A DNA stretch of 64,000 bases from Flavobacterium ammonificans (GCF_020886115.1 NZ_AP025185.1:1178001-1242000); one strand, 5' to 3'; numbered from the stretch's first letter, positions 20,316 to 30,500 are shown. Made by a program: numbers and translations. Notes: generated from the sequence alone by a model not told the origin.

Positions 20316-21716
20316 ATGATTGATACAAATAATACTAAAAGTATTCCCCCTTCGGGGGTTAGGGGGCTACATTTTATCGCCATTGGCGGAAGCGCGATGC
20401 ATAATTTAGCTTTAGCGCTACACAACAAAGGATATCAAGTTACAGGTAGTGACGATGCTATTTTTGAACCTTCAAAATCACGATTAGAAAAGAAAGGAAT
20501 TCTACCTACTGAAATGGGTTGGTTTCCGGAAAAAATAACAACTGATATTGAAGCTGTAATTCTGGGGATGCACGCTAAGGCAGACAATCCTGAGTTGTTG
20601 AAAGCACAGGAATTAGGATTGAAAATTTATTCGTATCCTGAATTCTTATACGAACAGTCCAAAAACAAAACCCGAGTGGTTATTGGTGGTTCTCACGGAA
20701 AGACTACTATTACTTCGATGATTTTGCATGTCATGCATTATCACAATATTGCGGTCGATTATATGGTAGGGGCTCAATTGGAAGGATTTGACACCATGGT
20801 ACATCTTACCGAAGAAAATGATTTTATGGTTTTGGAAGGTGATGAATATTTGTCATCGCCAATAGATAGACGCCCTAAATTTCATTTGTATCAACCTAAT
20901 ATTGCCTTGATTTCAGGGATTGCTTGGGATCATATTAATGTGTTTCCAACCTATGATAACTATGTAGAGCAATTTGAAATTTTCATCGATAAAATTACGA
21001 ATGGTGGGATTTTAGTATACAATGAAGATGATGCTGAGGTGAAACGCGTTTCAGAAGCCGCTACGAATCCAATTCGGAAATTAGCATATAGTACGCCAGC
21101 GTATTCGGTAAGTGATGGAGTAACACTTTTGGAAACTCCTGAAGGACCAATGCCTATTGAAGTTTTTGGCGCACATAATCTAAACAATTTGGCTGGAGCC
21201 AAATGGATTTGTCAAAATATGGGTGTAGATGAAGCTGATTTTTATGAAGCCATTGCCAGTTTCAAAGGTGCTTCCAAGCGTTTGGAAAAAATTGCCGAAG
21301 GAAAGGGAAGAGTTGCCTATAAAGATTTCGCACATTCGCCAAGTAAGGTAGCCGCTACAACCAAAGCTGTAAAAGAACAATATCCTAAACGTACTTTGGT
21401 GGCTTGTTTAGAATTGCACACCTACAGTAGTTTGAATGCTGAGTTTTTAAAAGAATACGAAGGTGCCCTAGAATATGCTGATGAAGCGGTTGTTTTTTAT
21501 TCGCCAGATGCGGTAAAAATAAAACAATTGGAAGAAGTGACCTATGAGCAAATTGCTAAAGCGTTCAATAGAGAAGATTTGATTATCTATACCAATCCAG
21601 CCGAGTTTAAAAATTATTTATTCAACCGAGAATTAGATAATTCCGCATTATTATTGATGAGTTCTGGAAATTATGGAGGTTTGAATTTTGATGAAGTAAA
21701 ACAATTAATTGAATAA
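20316..21716 (+). CDS. mpl: Mur ligase family protein, Mpl-like UDP-MurNAc tripeptide ligase
   Basis: This 466-residue Mur ligase has an N-terminal Rossmann motif HFIAIGGSAMHNLALALHNKG (residues about 18-37), an ATP-binding VVIGGSHGKTTITSMIL (about 126-142) and a C-terminal DFAHSPSKVAATTKA. The EGDEYLSSPIDRRPKFHLY region resembles Mpl rather than MurC. Mpl attaches recycled L-Ala-D-Glu-meso-DAP to UDP-MurNAc in the cytoplasm. The first 17 residues (MIDTNNTKSIPPSGVRGL) are encoded by a GC-rich palindromic repeat and are not expected in the family, so the repeat seems to have extended the N-terminus. Confidence 0.87.
   Translation: MIDTNNTKSIPPSGVRGLHFIAIGGSAMHNLALALHNKGYQVTGSDDAIFEPSKSRLEKKGILPTEMGWFPEKITTDIEAVILGMHAKADNPELLKAQELGLKIYSYPEFLYEQSKNKTRVVIGGSHGKTTITSMILHVMHYHNIAVDYMVGAQLEGFDTMVHLTEENDFMVLEGDEYLSSPIDRRPKFHLYQPNIALISGIAWDHINVFPTYDNYVEQFEIFIDKITNGGILVYNEDDAEVKRVSEAATNPIRKLAYSTPAYSVSDGVTLLETPEGPMPIEVFGAHNLNNLAGAKWICQNMGVDEADFYEAIASFKGASKRLEKIAEGKGRVAYKDFAHSPSKVAATTKAVKEQYPKRTLVACLELHTYSSLNAEFLKEYEGALEYADEAVVFYSPDAVKIKQLEEVTYEQIAKAFNREDLIIYTNPAEFKNYLFNRELDNSALLLMSSGNYGGLNFDEVKQLIE
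20339..20370. repeat. GC-rich palindromic element inside the 5' end of mpl
   Basis: AGTATTCCCCCTTCGGGGGTTAGGGGGCT is an inverted copy of the 20258-20287 element and is read in frame as codons of the mpl gene (about residues 9-18). Its own palindrome is CCCCCTTCGGGGG. Confidence 0.75.
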
Positions 21717-21731
21717 GAAACACCCAAATTA

Positions 21732-22430
21732 ATGCATATGGAAAACGCCCCCTTTCCCATTAGTAGTTGGTCCGAAGATGATAAACCTCGGGAAAAACTC
21801 ATGCTCAAAGGCAAAAATGCCTTGAGCGATGCCGAATTAATTGCTATTTTAATTGGTTCTGGTAGCCGAAACGAAACTGCAGTTGATTTAAGCAAACGTA
21901 TTTTAGCCAATGTTTCTAATAATTTGAATGCCTTAGGAAAACAAAGTTTATCGCAATTGATGCAGTTCAAAGGAATAGGTGAGGCCAAAGCTATTACAAT
22001 AATTGCTGCATTAGAGTTAGGTAGGAGACGAAGAGCAGAAGAGTCTGTTGAGTTGCTTAAAATTACATCAAGTAAAATTATTTTTGAGTTAATGCAACCG
22101 ATTATTGGCGAATTACCTCACGAGGAATTTTGGATAGTATATCTGAATAATTCCAATAAGGTGATTTCAAAAACACAATTGAGTAAAGGTGGAATTACAG
22201 GAACAGTAGTGGATGTGCGTTTGGTTTTTAAAGTAGCATTGGAAATGGGAGCCACTTCCTTAGTTTTGTGTCACAATCATCCTTCTGGGAGTTTGAAACC
22301 CAGTGAGGCTGACAAGCAAATTACTCAAAAGTTAAAACGCGCAGGGGAGAGTTTAGAAATAGCTATTTTAGACCATGTAATAGTAACTGAGACCAGTTAT
22401 TTCAGTTTTGTTGATCAAGGAATTTTGTAA
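21732..22430 (+). CDS. radC: DNA repair protein RadC
   Basis: This 232-residue protein has an N-terminal helix-hairpin-helix region (DAELIAILIGSGSRNETAV; FKGIGEAKAITIIAALELG) and a JAB1/MPN metalloprotease-like domain with LCHNHPSGSLKPSEAD (about 178-193). The JAMM-type His and Asp residues are present. Despite the name, a direct DNA-repair role for RadC is not well supported. Two ATGs (21732 and 21738) could serve as start. It lies 15 bp after mpl. Confidence 0.95.
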   Translation: MHMENAPFPISSWSEDDKPREKLMLKGKNALSDAELIAILIGSGSRNETAVDLSKRILANVSNNLNALGKQSLSQLMQFKGIGEAKAITIIAALELGRRRRAEESVELLKITSSKIIFELMQPIIGELPHEEFWIVYLNNSNKVISKTQLSKGGITGTVVDVRLVFKVALEMGATSLVLCHNHPSGSLKPSEADKQITQKLKRAGESLEIAILDHVIVTETSYFSFVDQGIL

Positions 22431-22438
22431 AAAGGGGA

Positions 22439-23128
22439 ATGAAAAATAATACTATACAGCACATTTTTTTTGATTTGGATCACACACTTTGGGATTTCGA
22501 TAAAAATTCTGAAATGGCGTTTGCTACTATATTTGAGAAAAACCATCCTGAAATTGCAATAAATGATTTTATTGAAGTGTATGCGCCTATTAATCAAGCC
22601 TGTTGGAAATTGTATCAGTACGATAAAATTACCCATGAAGAGTTACGTTATAAACGATTGAAAGATTCTTTCGATGCTTTAAATTATGCTATTCCAGATA
22701 GTTTAATTCATCAAATTGCGGAAGATTATATCTCGATTTTACCAGACAATAATCATTTGTTTGATGGGACAATTGAATTATTAAATTATTTAAATACAAA
22801 ATATCATTTGCATATAATTACCAATGGTTTTGCTAATGTTCAGTATAAGAAAATTGCTAATTCAAAGATTGATACGTATTTTAAAACGATTACCAATTCT
22901 GAAATGGCAGGAGTAAAGAAGCCCAATCCTATTATTTTTCAATATGCTTTAGATTTGGCTCAAGCCAAAAAAGAAAATAGCATTATGATTGGGGATAGTT
23001 TAGAAGCGGATGTTCAAGGCGCAATAGATTTTGGAATCGAAGCGCTATTTTTTAACCCAAATAAAGAAACTAGCCCAGAAGGGATAATTGAAATTAACCA
23101 TTTATTAGAACTAAAAAACTATTTATAA
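22439..23128 (+). CDS. YjjG-family noncanonical pyrimidine nucleotidase (HAD superfamily)
   Basis: This 229-residue HAD hydrolase has motif I FFDLDHTLWDFD (about 10-21), a helical cap, motif II LHIITNGF (about 119-126), motif III lysine in GVKKPNP and motif IV IMIGDSLEADVQGA (about 180-193). The HTLWDFDKNSE form of motif I is typical of YjjG-type 5'-nucleotidases that dephosphorylate damaged or noncanonical pyrimidine nucleotides. It lies 8 bp after radC. Confidence 0.88.
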   Translation: MKNNTIQHIFFDLDHTLWDFDKNSEMAFATIFEKNHPEIAINDFIEVYAPINQACWKLYQYDKITHEELRYKRLKDSFDALNYAIPDSLIHQIAEDYISILPDNNHLFDGTIELLNYLNTKYHLHIITNGFANVQYKKIANSKIDTYFKTITNSEMAGVKKPNPIIFQYALDLAQAKKENSIMIGDSLEADVQGAIDFGIEALFFNPNKETSPEGIIEINHLLELKNYL

Positions 23129-23130
23129 TT

Positions 23131-23874
23131 ATGAAAAAATTAGTATTTGTATTCATCTTGTTTTCAACAGTTGCCTTTTCGCAAAATATCAATAACTATA
23201 AAGCTGTTATTATTCCACTGAAATACGATTTTTTGAAATCAGAAAATCAATATCGTTTGGCTACCCTAACGAAACTAAACCTTCAGAAAGCAGGTTTTGT
23301 TGCTTTTTATAGCAACGAAGCTATTCCATCTGAGTATAAAGATCGATGCAGTTTATTAACGGTAGATGTAAAAAAAGAAAGTGGTTTTTTGATGACTAAA
23401 TTAGCTGTAGTCTTTAACGATTGTTTTGGCAAATTGGTATACCAATCGGAGATGGGTAAAAGTAAACTAAAAGAGTATGAAGCGGCTTATTCAGAGGCTT
23501 TAAATGATGCATTTAGATCAATAAATGCTTTGAATTATAAATACGAGTTGAACCAATCACCTGCTAAACAACTTACACAAGTTAGTCCGGTAGAATCGGT
23601 TAATTCTTCAATTTCAAGTTCGGCAACTGTCGTACAAGATTCTCCTAATTCAAACGCTGAATTACTGTATGCGCAAGCAACCCCAACAGGCTATCAATTA
23701 GTTGATGCGAGTCCAAAAGTAGTATTTAAGTTGAACAAAACATCTGTTCCAACACTTTACACTGCAATCAAGGACAATAGACAAGGTGTTCTAATTCAAA
23801 AAGAGAATCAGTGGTTTTTTGAATACTATGAAAACGATAAATTATTTTCGGAATTAGTACGAGTTAAGTTTTAG
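23131..23874 (+). CDS. Secreted hypothetical protein
   Basis: This 247-residue protein starts 2 bp after the HAD gene. An N-terminal signal peptide (MKKLVFVFILFSTVAFSQ) is clear. The rest has a globular N-terminal half rich in beta-type residues and a Ser/Thr-rich linker (about 150-180: SVNSSISSSATVVQ). A C-terminal piece has FKLNKTSVPTLYTAIKDN. I do not recognise a domain. Its 3' end overlaps the convergent rarA gene by 4 nt. Confidence 0.75.
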   Translation: MKKLVFVFILFSTVAFSQNINNYKAVIIPLKYDFLKSENQYRLATLTKLNLQKAGFVAFYSNEAIPSEYKDRCSLLTVDVKKESGFLMTKLAVVFNDCFGKLVYQSEMGKSKLKEYEAAYSEALNDAFRSINALNYKYELNQSPAKQLTQVSPVESVNSSISSSATVVQDSPNSNAELLYAQATPTGYQLVDASPKVVFKLNKTSVPTLYTAIKDNRQGVLIQKENQWFFEYYENDKLFSELVRVKF

Positions 23875-25148
23875 TAACCGTACTTGTCCTTCCATCTGTT
23901 TTTCAGGAATTCTCTAGTCGAGTTTTCTCGAGAATTATTTCCAGGCTCGTAAATAGCTGAACCTGCAATAGCTTCGGGTAAAAACTCTTGTTCGGCAAAA
24001 TTATTAGCATAATCATGCGAATATTTATACTCTTCTCCATATCCTAATTCTTTCATCAATGGAGTAGGAGCATTGCGTAAATGAATTGGAACGGAAAGAT
24101 CACCTGTTTGTTTTACGATTTGTTGCGCCTTGCCAATAGCTTGATAAGAGGCATTGCTTTTTGGAGAAGTAGCTAAATAAACGGCGCATTGGCTTAAAAT
24201 AATTCGGCTTTCAGGATAGCCAATAGTGGCGACCGCTTGAAATGTATTGTTGGCCATTATAAAGGCAGTTGGATTGGCATTGCCAATATCTTCGCTAGAA
24301 AGAATGAGCATACGTCTTGCAATGAACTTTACATCTTCACCACCTTCAATCATTCGAGCAAGCCAATAGACGGCTCCGTTAGGGTCACTCCCACGGATGG
24401 ATTTGATAAAGGCCGAAACGATATCATAATGCTGCTCTCCAGTTTTATCGTACAAAACCGTGTTTTGTTGTACTAATTCCAGTACACGGTCGTTAGTAAT
24501 GAAAATTTCATCTTCATCGGAGGCGTTTACGACTAGTTCAAAAAGATTCAATAGTTTGCGTCCGTCTCCGCCAGAAAGTCGCAACAAGGCTTCTGTTTCT
24601 GCTAAATTTATTTTTTTCCTTTGTAAAATAACATCCGTTTGCATTGCTCTGTGAAGCAAGGTCTCTAAGTCTTCTTTATTAAAAGCATTCAAAGTATATA
24701 CTTGACAGCGCGATAATAATGCCGGAATAACTTCAAAACTTGGATTTTCAGTTGTCGCACCAATTAAGGTAATCCAACCTTTTTCTACAGCTGCTAATAA
24801 GGAATCTTGTTGTGATTTGCTAAAACGATGAATCTCATCAATAAACAAAATAGGATTTTTAGAGGTAAAAAGTCCGCCACTTTGTTTCGCTTTTTCGATA
24901 ACGTCCCGAATATCTTTCACTCCAGAATTAATTGCGCTAAGGGTGTAAAAAGGGCGTTTTGATTCTTGCGAAATAATTTGGGCCAAAGTAGTTTTCCCGG
25001 AACCAGGAGGTCCCCATATAATCAAAGAAGGAATAATTCCTTTGGCAATTTGTTGCGTTAACGAACCATTTGGTCCAACAAGGTGTAGTTGACTAATATA
25101 GTCTTCTAGTTGTTGTGGACGAATTCGTTCTGCTAAAGGAGCTACCAT
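23871..25148 (-). CDS. rarA: Replication-associated recombination protein RarA (AAA+ ATPase)
   Basis: This 425-residue AAA+ protein has Walker [16 protein letters not shown] (about 43-57), Walker [17 protein letters not shown] (about 97-112) and sensor [11 protein letters not shown]. The C-terminal tetramerisation region contains [17 protein letters not shown] and a [12 protein letters not shown] motif typical of RarA/MgsA/WRNIP1. It acts at stalled replication forks together with SSB and RecA. It is convergent with the secreted protein gene. Confidence 0.95.
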   Translation of the reverse strand: MVAPLAERIRPQQLEDYISQLHLVGPNGSLTQQIAKGIIPSLIIWGPPGSGKTTLAQIISQESKRPFYTLSAINSGVKDIRDVIEKAKQSGGLFTSKNPILFIDEIHRFSKSQQDSLLAAVEKGWITLIGATTENPSFEVIPALLSRCQVYTLNAFNKEDLETLLHRAMQTDVILQRKKINLAETEALLRLSGGDGRKLLNLFELVVNASDEDEIFITNDRVLELVQQNTVLYDKTGEQHYDIVSAFIKSIRGSDPNGAVYWLARMIEGGEDVKFIARRMLILSSEDIGNANPTAFIMANNTFQAVATIGYPESRIILSQCAVYLATSPKSNASYQAIGKAQQIVKQTGDLSVPIHLRNAPTPLMKELGYGEEYKYSHDYANNFAEQEFLPEAIAGSAIYEPGNNSRENSTREFLKNRWKDKYGY

Positions 25149-25255
25149 TGGATTAATGGGTTATTAGTTTATTTGGTTATGAGTTTATTTGTTGATTCGG
25201 TTATTTGTTTAACCGGATTACAAATTTATTTTTTTGGAATAAGGGGTTGATATAT
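25149..25255. repeat. Intergenic AT-rich short repeats
   Basis: Imperfect copies of a GGTTAT(T)AGTTTATTTG unit recur here (for example 25155-25170 and 25174-25190). They lie between rlmB and rarA. No promoter consensus was convincing. Confidence 0.4.
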
Positions 25256-25990
25256 CTAACTTCTTTGTCTTACTGCTTCGTAAAGAAAGGCACCACAAGC
25301 AACAGACACATTTAGAGAACCAATTGTTCCAAACATAGGTAGTTTTGCTTTTTCATCTACAATTTTTAATACTGATGGATTGATTCCTCGGTCTTCAGAT
25401 CCCATGATGATGGCTACCGGTTCGTTCAATGTGATATCGTAAATGTTTTGCTCCGTTTTTTCCGTAGCGGCTACTGTTTTGATTCCAGAGCCTTGAAGGT
25501 AAAAGATGGCATCTTTAATATGTTCCACCTTACAGATTGGCACATTGAAGACAGCGCCAGCAGAAGTTTTTACTGTGTCTCCATTTACAGGAGCGGAACC
25601 TGCTTTTTGAACAATGATACCATTGACTCCAGTACATTCAGCAGTTCTAATAATCGCACCGAAATTACGTGCATCAGAGATTTGATCCAATATCAAGAAT
25701 AATGGTTTTTTACCCGATTCTACAGTGGATTCCACTAAGTGTTCTAATTCCATGAAACCAATAGGCGAAATACTTGCCACTGCTCCTTGGTGATTGTTAG
25801 GTGTTAAACGGTTTAGCTTTTCAACTGGAACATAGGAAAAATTAATATTGGCACGTTTCATCACCTTCATTAAATCCTTCATCAGTTCGCCTGCAATTTC
25901 TTTTTGAATAAAGACTTTGTCAACTGCAGTTCCTGCTTGTATGGCCTCAATAATGGCGCGTATCCCGAATATTATGTTTTCTTTTTCCAT
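25256..25990 (-). CDS. rlmB: 23S rRNA (guanosine-2'-O)-methyltransferase RlmB family
   Basis: The ATG at 25990 (MEKENIIFGIRAIIEAI, 244 residues) is preferred over 26023, which would put extra codons in the upstream SusCD terminator. The protein has an N-terminal L30e-like RNA-binding domain (about 1-75) and a SPOUT domain with ARNFGAIIRTAECTGVNGII (about 105-124) and the knot motifs VAIIMGSEDRGI and GSLNVSVACGAFLYE. It 2'-O-methylates a guanosine in the 23S P loop. A tRNA-directed TrmH activity cannot be excluded by eye. Confidence 0.9.
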   Translation of the reverse strand: MEKENIIFGIRAIIEAIQAGTAVDKVFIQKEIAGELMKDLMKVMKRANINFSYVPVEKLNRLTPNNHQGAVASISPIGFMELEHLVESTVESGKKPLFLILDQISDARNFGAIIRTAECTGVNGIIVQKAGSAPVNGDTVKTSAGAVFNVPICKVEHIKDAIFYLQGSGIKTVAATEKTEQNIYDITLNEPVAIIMGSEDRGINPSVLKIVDEKAKLPMFGTIGSLNVSVACGAFLYEAVRQRS

Positions 25991-26002
25991 GGCGTAAAGA
26001 TA

Positions 26003-26038
26003 CAAAAAAAAACCACCAGCCAAAGGCTGATGGTTTTT
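26003..26038 (-). terminator. Intrinsic terminator of the first SusCD operon
   Basis: On the minus strand AAAACCATCAGCC-TTT-GGCTGGTGGTTTT is followed by a run of Ts. The single mismatch becomes a G-U pair only when read on the minus strand, which fixes the orientation. It lies 36 bp after the SusD stop. Confidence 0.9.
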
Positions 26039-26073
26039 ACTATAGTCATTAATTTAATTCTAAACGAATTGAT

Positions 26074-27441
26074 TTAATAACCTGAATTTTGTGAAATCTT
26101 TTTATTACTATCAATTTCTCTTAATGGAATTGGGAATAGCAATCTGTCAGAAGTCCAAGGTAGACTAGAAGTTACACTTCCACCCGTTCTTCTGATATCA
26201 TGAATTCTAAATCCTTCCATTCCTAACTCTAATTCTCTTTCTCTTAGAATTCTAGCTAAAGTTAGTGTAGTAAAATTAACTGCATTTGCTCTTGTTCTTA
26301 GCTTATTAATATCGGCTAACGGAGTAGCTCCAACAGTAGTGTTTTCTCTAAAATTAGTTTCAGCTCTAATCAAATACATCTCAGCCAAACGAATAATTCC
26401 TACATCACCAAATTGAGACGTAAATTTAGAAGTAAGTCTTCTATTATTTGCTGGATTTATTTTGTTGAAATTTCTTCTATCATCATTTACATCATCAAAT
26501 TTATTTAAATAATTTGAAGTAATGTGAATATCTCCACCTCTTCCTCCGTTTGCTTCAGAGGCATAATGATTCACAACCTGATTGTCTCCGGTTTGTTTTG
26601 TAATTTGAATAGCGAAAATATCTTCAATTTGATTTACATCATGATTGAAAGCATCTGCATATTTACTTGATAAATCAGCACCACTATTTTGAATTACATA
26701 ATTAGCAGCATCTCTTGCAGCAGGATAGTTTTGCATTTGCAAATAAACTCTTGCTAAAAGAGCTTTTGCAGCATACTTGTTTGCATAAAATTCATTATCT
26801 TCAGGAAGATCGTCAAATGCTTTATTAAGTCCTGAAATTACTATCGCATAAACAGCTTCTACACTACTTCTTTCTGCTGAAAGGTCAATTGTAAAATCAC
26901 TAATAGCTTTGTCTCTAATAATAACACCTAGTTGAGTATTATTCTTACCTGCTTCATATTGCTTTCCAAAGAAACGAACTAAGTCAAAATAAGCTAGAGA
27001 TTTCAAAAAATTAGCTTCGCCAATCATTCTTTTTTTATCATCCGCGCTTGCAACTTTACTTATGTTTTCAATTACTGTATTTGCAGCATTTATCATTTCG
27101 TAATTTCTAGCCCATATTTGTTGTGCAAATTGATTGTTTACTAACATCGTTTTTGCATACATATGTCTAAAATCAGCAAAAGTTCCGCTCCATCTTAAAT
27201 CCGTAGTAGCAGTTGAACCTGTCTGCCCAAGTAAATCGGCAGCCACTAAAATTCTACCTCCATAAACATCACCGGTTGCTGCAATTGCATAAGTTCCAGT
27301 TAAAATATCTTTTATACCTTTTTCTGTACTAAGAGAAATTGTTGCATCTTCTCTTTGTCTAGGTTGAACATCTAACTCACTTTCGCAACTAATGAAAAGA
27401 GCTGCGAAAAGTGTATATATTATATATTGATTTGCTTTCAT
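26074..27441 (-). CDS. SusD/RagB family outer-membrane lipoprotein
   Basis: This 455-residue protein has a lipoprotein signal peptide ending at the lipobox LFISC (about residues 15-19). The mature part has the SusD helical repeats, including AKALLARVYLQMQNYPAARDAAN near residue 223 and the C-terminal GMEGFRIHDIRRTG segment. It should sit on the cell surface as a lid over the TonB-dependent channel encoded next door. The gene lies downstream of SusC, 11 bp after its stop. No glycoside hydrolase or sensor is nearby, so the substrate is unknown. Confidence 0.93.
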   Translation of the reverse strand: MKANQYIIYTLFAALFISCESELDVQPRQREDATISLSTEKGIKDILTGTYAIAATGDVYGGRILVAADLLGQTGSTATTDLRWSGTFADFRHMYAKTMLVNNQFAQQIWARNYEMINAANTVIENISKVASADDKKRMIGEANFLKSLAYFDLVRFFGKQYEAGKNNTQLGVIIRDKAISDFTIDLSAERSSVEAVYAIVISGLNKAFDDLPEDNEFYANKYAAKALLARVYLQMQNYPAARDAANYVIQNSGADLSSKYADAFNHDVNQIEDIFAIQITKQTGDNQVVNHYASEANGGRGGDIHITSNYLNKFDDVNDDRRNFNKINPANNRRLTSKFTSQFGDVGIIRLAEMYLIRAETNFRENTTVGATPLADINKLRTRANAVNFTTLTLARILRERELELGMEGFRIHDIRRTGGSVTSSLPWTSDRLLFPIPLREIDSNKKISQNSGY

Positions 27442-27452
27442 ATTTGAAATTT

Positions 27453-30443
27453 TTAGAAATTAATATTTACACCTAATGCTATTGTTCTGGCAGGAGGAGC
27501 TGAGTAAAATTCTTCTCCAATTCCTGTATCATCTCTTCTAGCTTCTGGATCATATCCAGAATAGTTCGTAAATGTAAGTAAATTTACACCTGTTGCATAG
27601 AAACGCACACTACTCATACCTAGATCTTTTATTACTTTATTTGGTAAAGTATAGCCGATTGTCATATTTCTTAAACGAACAAAATCAGAATTATCTAAGA
27701 AACGAGTTGAGTGACCTGTACCATTTCCTCCATAAAGTCTAGCTTGTGGAACATTTGTAATATCACCCGGTTTTCTCCAACGGTTTAATTGGTCAATACT
27801 TTGGTTGTCGAAATAGTCTGCAGCAACTGATTGATAAAGCCCTGCTGAATTATAGATACTAGCTCCCCATTCTCCTTGAAATGTAAATGTAAAATCTAAA
27901 CCTTTATAGTTAATAGTATTTGTTAAACCAGACATTAAAGTTGGAAAAGGATTCCCAGCTATAACTCTTTGAGCTGCACCATAATTGTTAGTAGTAGCTC
28001 TGTTTAAAGTACCATCAGCATTTTTTGTGTTAAGATAAAATAAAGCATCTCCATTAGCAGGATCTACACCAGCATATTCTTTCAAGTAGAAAGACGATAC
28101 ATTTTCGCCAACTCTGTTGATGGTGAATGTATTAATGATGTCAGCATTATTATTTGGTAAAGCATTAACAATTGAATTGTTAGTTGTAATATTCAAACTA
28201 GTATTCCATTTGAAATTTTCAGAGTCAATATTTTTTGTGTTGATTACAAATTCAACTCCTTTACTAACTAATTCACCAATATTTTGGTTAATTGTTGTAG
28301 TACCTGAACTTAAAGCAAGTGGTACATTAAACAATAAACCATCTGTTGTCTTTTTGTAGTAATCAAACTCTAAATTTACTCTGTTAAACAACCCAATTTC
28401 TGTACCAAGGTCTATCTGAGCCGACTTTTCCCATGTTAAGTTTGGATTTCCTGCTTGAGCAAATGTAAGTCCTGTTCTTAAATTATAAGAATTAGGCCTG
28501 TAAAATTGTCTTGATGCAAAATTTCCAATTTCAGCATTACCAAGTTTTCCCCAGCTACTCTTAATTTTTAAATAAGATAAAACTTTATTTTCTTTTAAGA
28601 AACTCTCTTCTGAAACTACCCATCCAGCAGATACTGCAGGAAAAGTCCCAAAACGATTGTTTATACCAAAACGAGATGAACCATCACGTCTAATACTTGC
28701 TTTGAAAAGGTATTTGTTGTCAAATGAATAACTTACCCTTCCAAATTGAGATACAAATGTATAATCAGTTTCATTTCCACTTCCTCCATTTACTTCGGCT
28801 CCACCATCGATGGTTTGAAAGTTATCATTTGGGAAATAGATACTAGTAACATCTTGGTATCTTCTGTTAAATTTGTTAAACTCCATACCTACAACTGCAT
28901 TAATAGAATGTTTATCTGCTAATGTTTGATCGTATGTAATATAGTTACTTGTAATATAAGTTTCATTATTTACTGAACTTGCAAAAACATCTCCATCGGT
29001 TGCTTGGAAAGGGGTGTTTTTACCATTCCAGTTATCCTCTGATTGTGACATTAAATCATAAGAAAAATCACTATTTGCTTTAAAATGTGAAGAAATTTTA
29101 AACTCTCCATACACTTTTCCAGTTACTCTTCTAACTAGAGTTTTCCAAAATGAATTATCAATTGCTAATAAATAGTTTGCATATAAAGTGTTTGGATTAG
29201 CCGTACCATCTTCCAATCGAATTGGTGAAAGAGGAGACTGAGCAACCGCTTGTAATGGTGTAGTAAAGGCATTATCATCCTGAACACGATTAATTTCAGC
29301 TCTAGAAAAACTTAAGTTCATACCAACAGTAAATCGATCAGTCACTTTGTGGGAAACGTTTGTTCTAGCAGTTATTCTCTCCAAAGAGTTGCTGTTGATA
29401 ATACCATTAGTATTGTTATAAGCTCCTGAGAAAAAATATTTAGTATTTGCATCACCACCTGAGGTTGAAAAATCAACATCTTTTGTATGTCCTCTTTGAA
29501 ATGCTGTATCTTGCCAATCAGAGTCTACTTCATTATTTCTCCAATCAGTTCCTTGTGCTAAGAAATCAAACATATCTTCTGCTTCAGCAGCATCACCTAA
29601 TTCATTAATAGAAGCTTCTGTAAACAACTCTACATATTGTTTAGCATTTAACCATTTTCTTTTTTTGGTTGCTTCACTCACCCCTTGAGACATATTAATA
29701 GTAAAAGTTCCCTTTCCTTCTTTACCTCTCTTTGTAGTAATAATTACAACACCATTTGCACCTCTTGCTCCATAAATAGCAGCAGATGATGCATCTTTAA
29801 GCACGTCAATGGATTCGATTTCATTAGTACTTAATGTTAATAATGGGTTTGTTGGTGCTCCATTACTAGACTCATTTGTAGTAATAAGTGGAACTCCATC
29901 TAAAACGTATAAAGGTTCTTTACCAGCACTTATACTAGCAGCACCTCTAACTCTAATGCTAATTCCTCCCTCAACTTTTCCGTTTGTTTGAGTAACTTGA
30001 ACTCCAGCTAACTTTCCAACTAAAGCATTTTGAACGTTTGCAACAGGGATTTGTTGAATGTCCTTAGCAGTTACTCTCGATATTGCATCTGTAGATCTTT
30101 TCTTTGTTTGTGTACCATACCCAACGACAACAACAGCGTCTAAAACATTTGTTTCGTCTTTAAGTTTTACATTAACAGTTACAGAATTTGCAGAAACTTC
30201 TTGAGATTTCATACCAATATAGCTAAATACCAAGGTTTGACTTGGTGTAGCTTTGATAGTAAATTTACCATCAAAATCTGTTTGAGTTCCAGATTTACTT
30301 CCTTTAACCAATACACTCACGCCAGGTAAAGGCAATCCAGCATTGTCAGAAACAGTTCCTGAAACGGTTCTCTCCTGAGCAAAAGTAATTTGCGTCACAA
30401 GTGCTACTAATAGCACTAAGAATCCTTTTAATTTTAGTTTCAT
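27453..30443 (-). CDS. SusC/RagA TonB-dependent outer-membrane transporter
   Basis: This 996-residue transporter has a signal peptide (ending TFAQ), a CarboxypepD_reg-like domain (about 24-105, SGTVSDNAGLPLPGVSVLVKG), a plug domain (ILQ-VPVANVQNALVGKLAGVQV and DPNDIESIDVLKDASSAAIYGARGANGV split regions, about 115-235) and a 22-strand barrel. The last residues NINF fit an outer-membrane C-terminal signal. It imports ligands with TonB energy together with the SusD partner. Its leader and first ~100 residues closely match the second SusC. Confidence 0.95.
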   Translation of the reverse strand: MKLKLKGFLVLLVALVTQITFAQERTVSGTVSDNAGLPLPGVSVLVKGSKSGTQTDFDGKFTIKATPSQTLVFSYIGMKSQEVSANSVTVNVKLKDETNVLDAVVVVGYGTQTKKRSTDAISRVTAKDIQQIPVANVQNALVGKLAGVQVTQTNGKVEGGISIRVRGAASISAGKEPLYVLDGVPLITTNESSNGAPTNPLLTLSTNEIESIDVLKDASSAAIYGARGANGVVIITTKRGKEGKGTFTINMSQGVSEATKKRKWLNAKQYVELFTEASINELGDAAEAEDMFDFLAQGTDWRNNEVDSDWQDTAFQRGHTKDVDFSTSGGDANTKYFFSGAYNNTNGIINSNSLERITARTNVSHKVTDRFTVGMNLSFSRAEINRVQDDNAFTTPLQAVAQSPLSPIRLEDGTANPNTLYANYLLAIDNSFWKTLVRRVTGKVYGEFKISSHFKANSDFSYDLMSQSEDNWNGKNTPFQATDGDVFASSVNNETYITSNYITYDQTLADKHSINAVVGMEFNKFNRRYQDVTSIYFPNDNFQTIDGGAEVNGGSGNETDYTFVSQFGRVSYSFDNKYLFKASIRRDGSSRFGINNRFGTFPAVSAGWVVSEESFLKENKVLSYLKIKSSWGKLGNAEIGNFASRQFYRPNSYNLRTGLTFAQAGNPNLTWEKSAQIDLGTEIGLFNRVNLEFDYYKKTTDGLLFNVPLALSSGTTTINQNIGELVSKGVEFVINTKNIDSENFKWNTSLNITTNNSIVNALPNNNADIINTFTINRVGENVSSFYLKEYAGVDPANGDALFYLNTKNADGTLNRATTNNYGAAQRVIAGNPFPTLMSGLTNTINYKGLDFTFTFQGEWGASIYNSAGLYQSVAADYFDNQSIDQLNRWRKPGDITNVPQARLYGGNGTGHSTRFLDNSDFVRLRNMTIGYTLPNKVIKDLGMSSVRFYATGVNLLTFTNYSGYDPEARRDDTGIGEEFYSAPPARTIALGVNINF

Positions 30444-30500
30444 TTTTTTAATTATTTTGAATTAGTGAAGCAAAACTCTTAATAATTTGTTAATAATCCT
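30444..30500 (-). promoter_or_regulatory. Leader region of the first SusCD operon
   Basis: About 57 nt upstream of susC that match the leader of the second susC (35288-35345) almost exactly, with AGTTTTGC in the middle. It probably holds the transcription start and the leader. A weak -7-like AGTTTTG is present. Confidence 0.5.
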
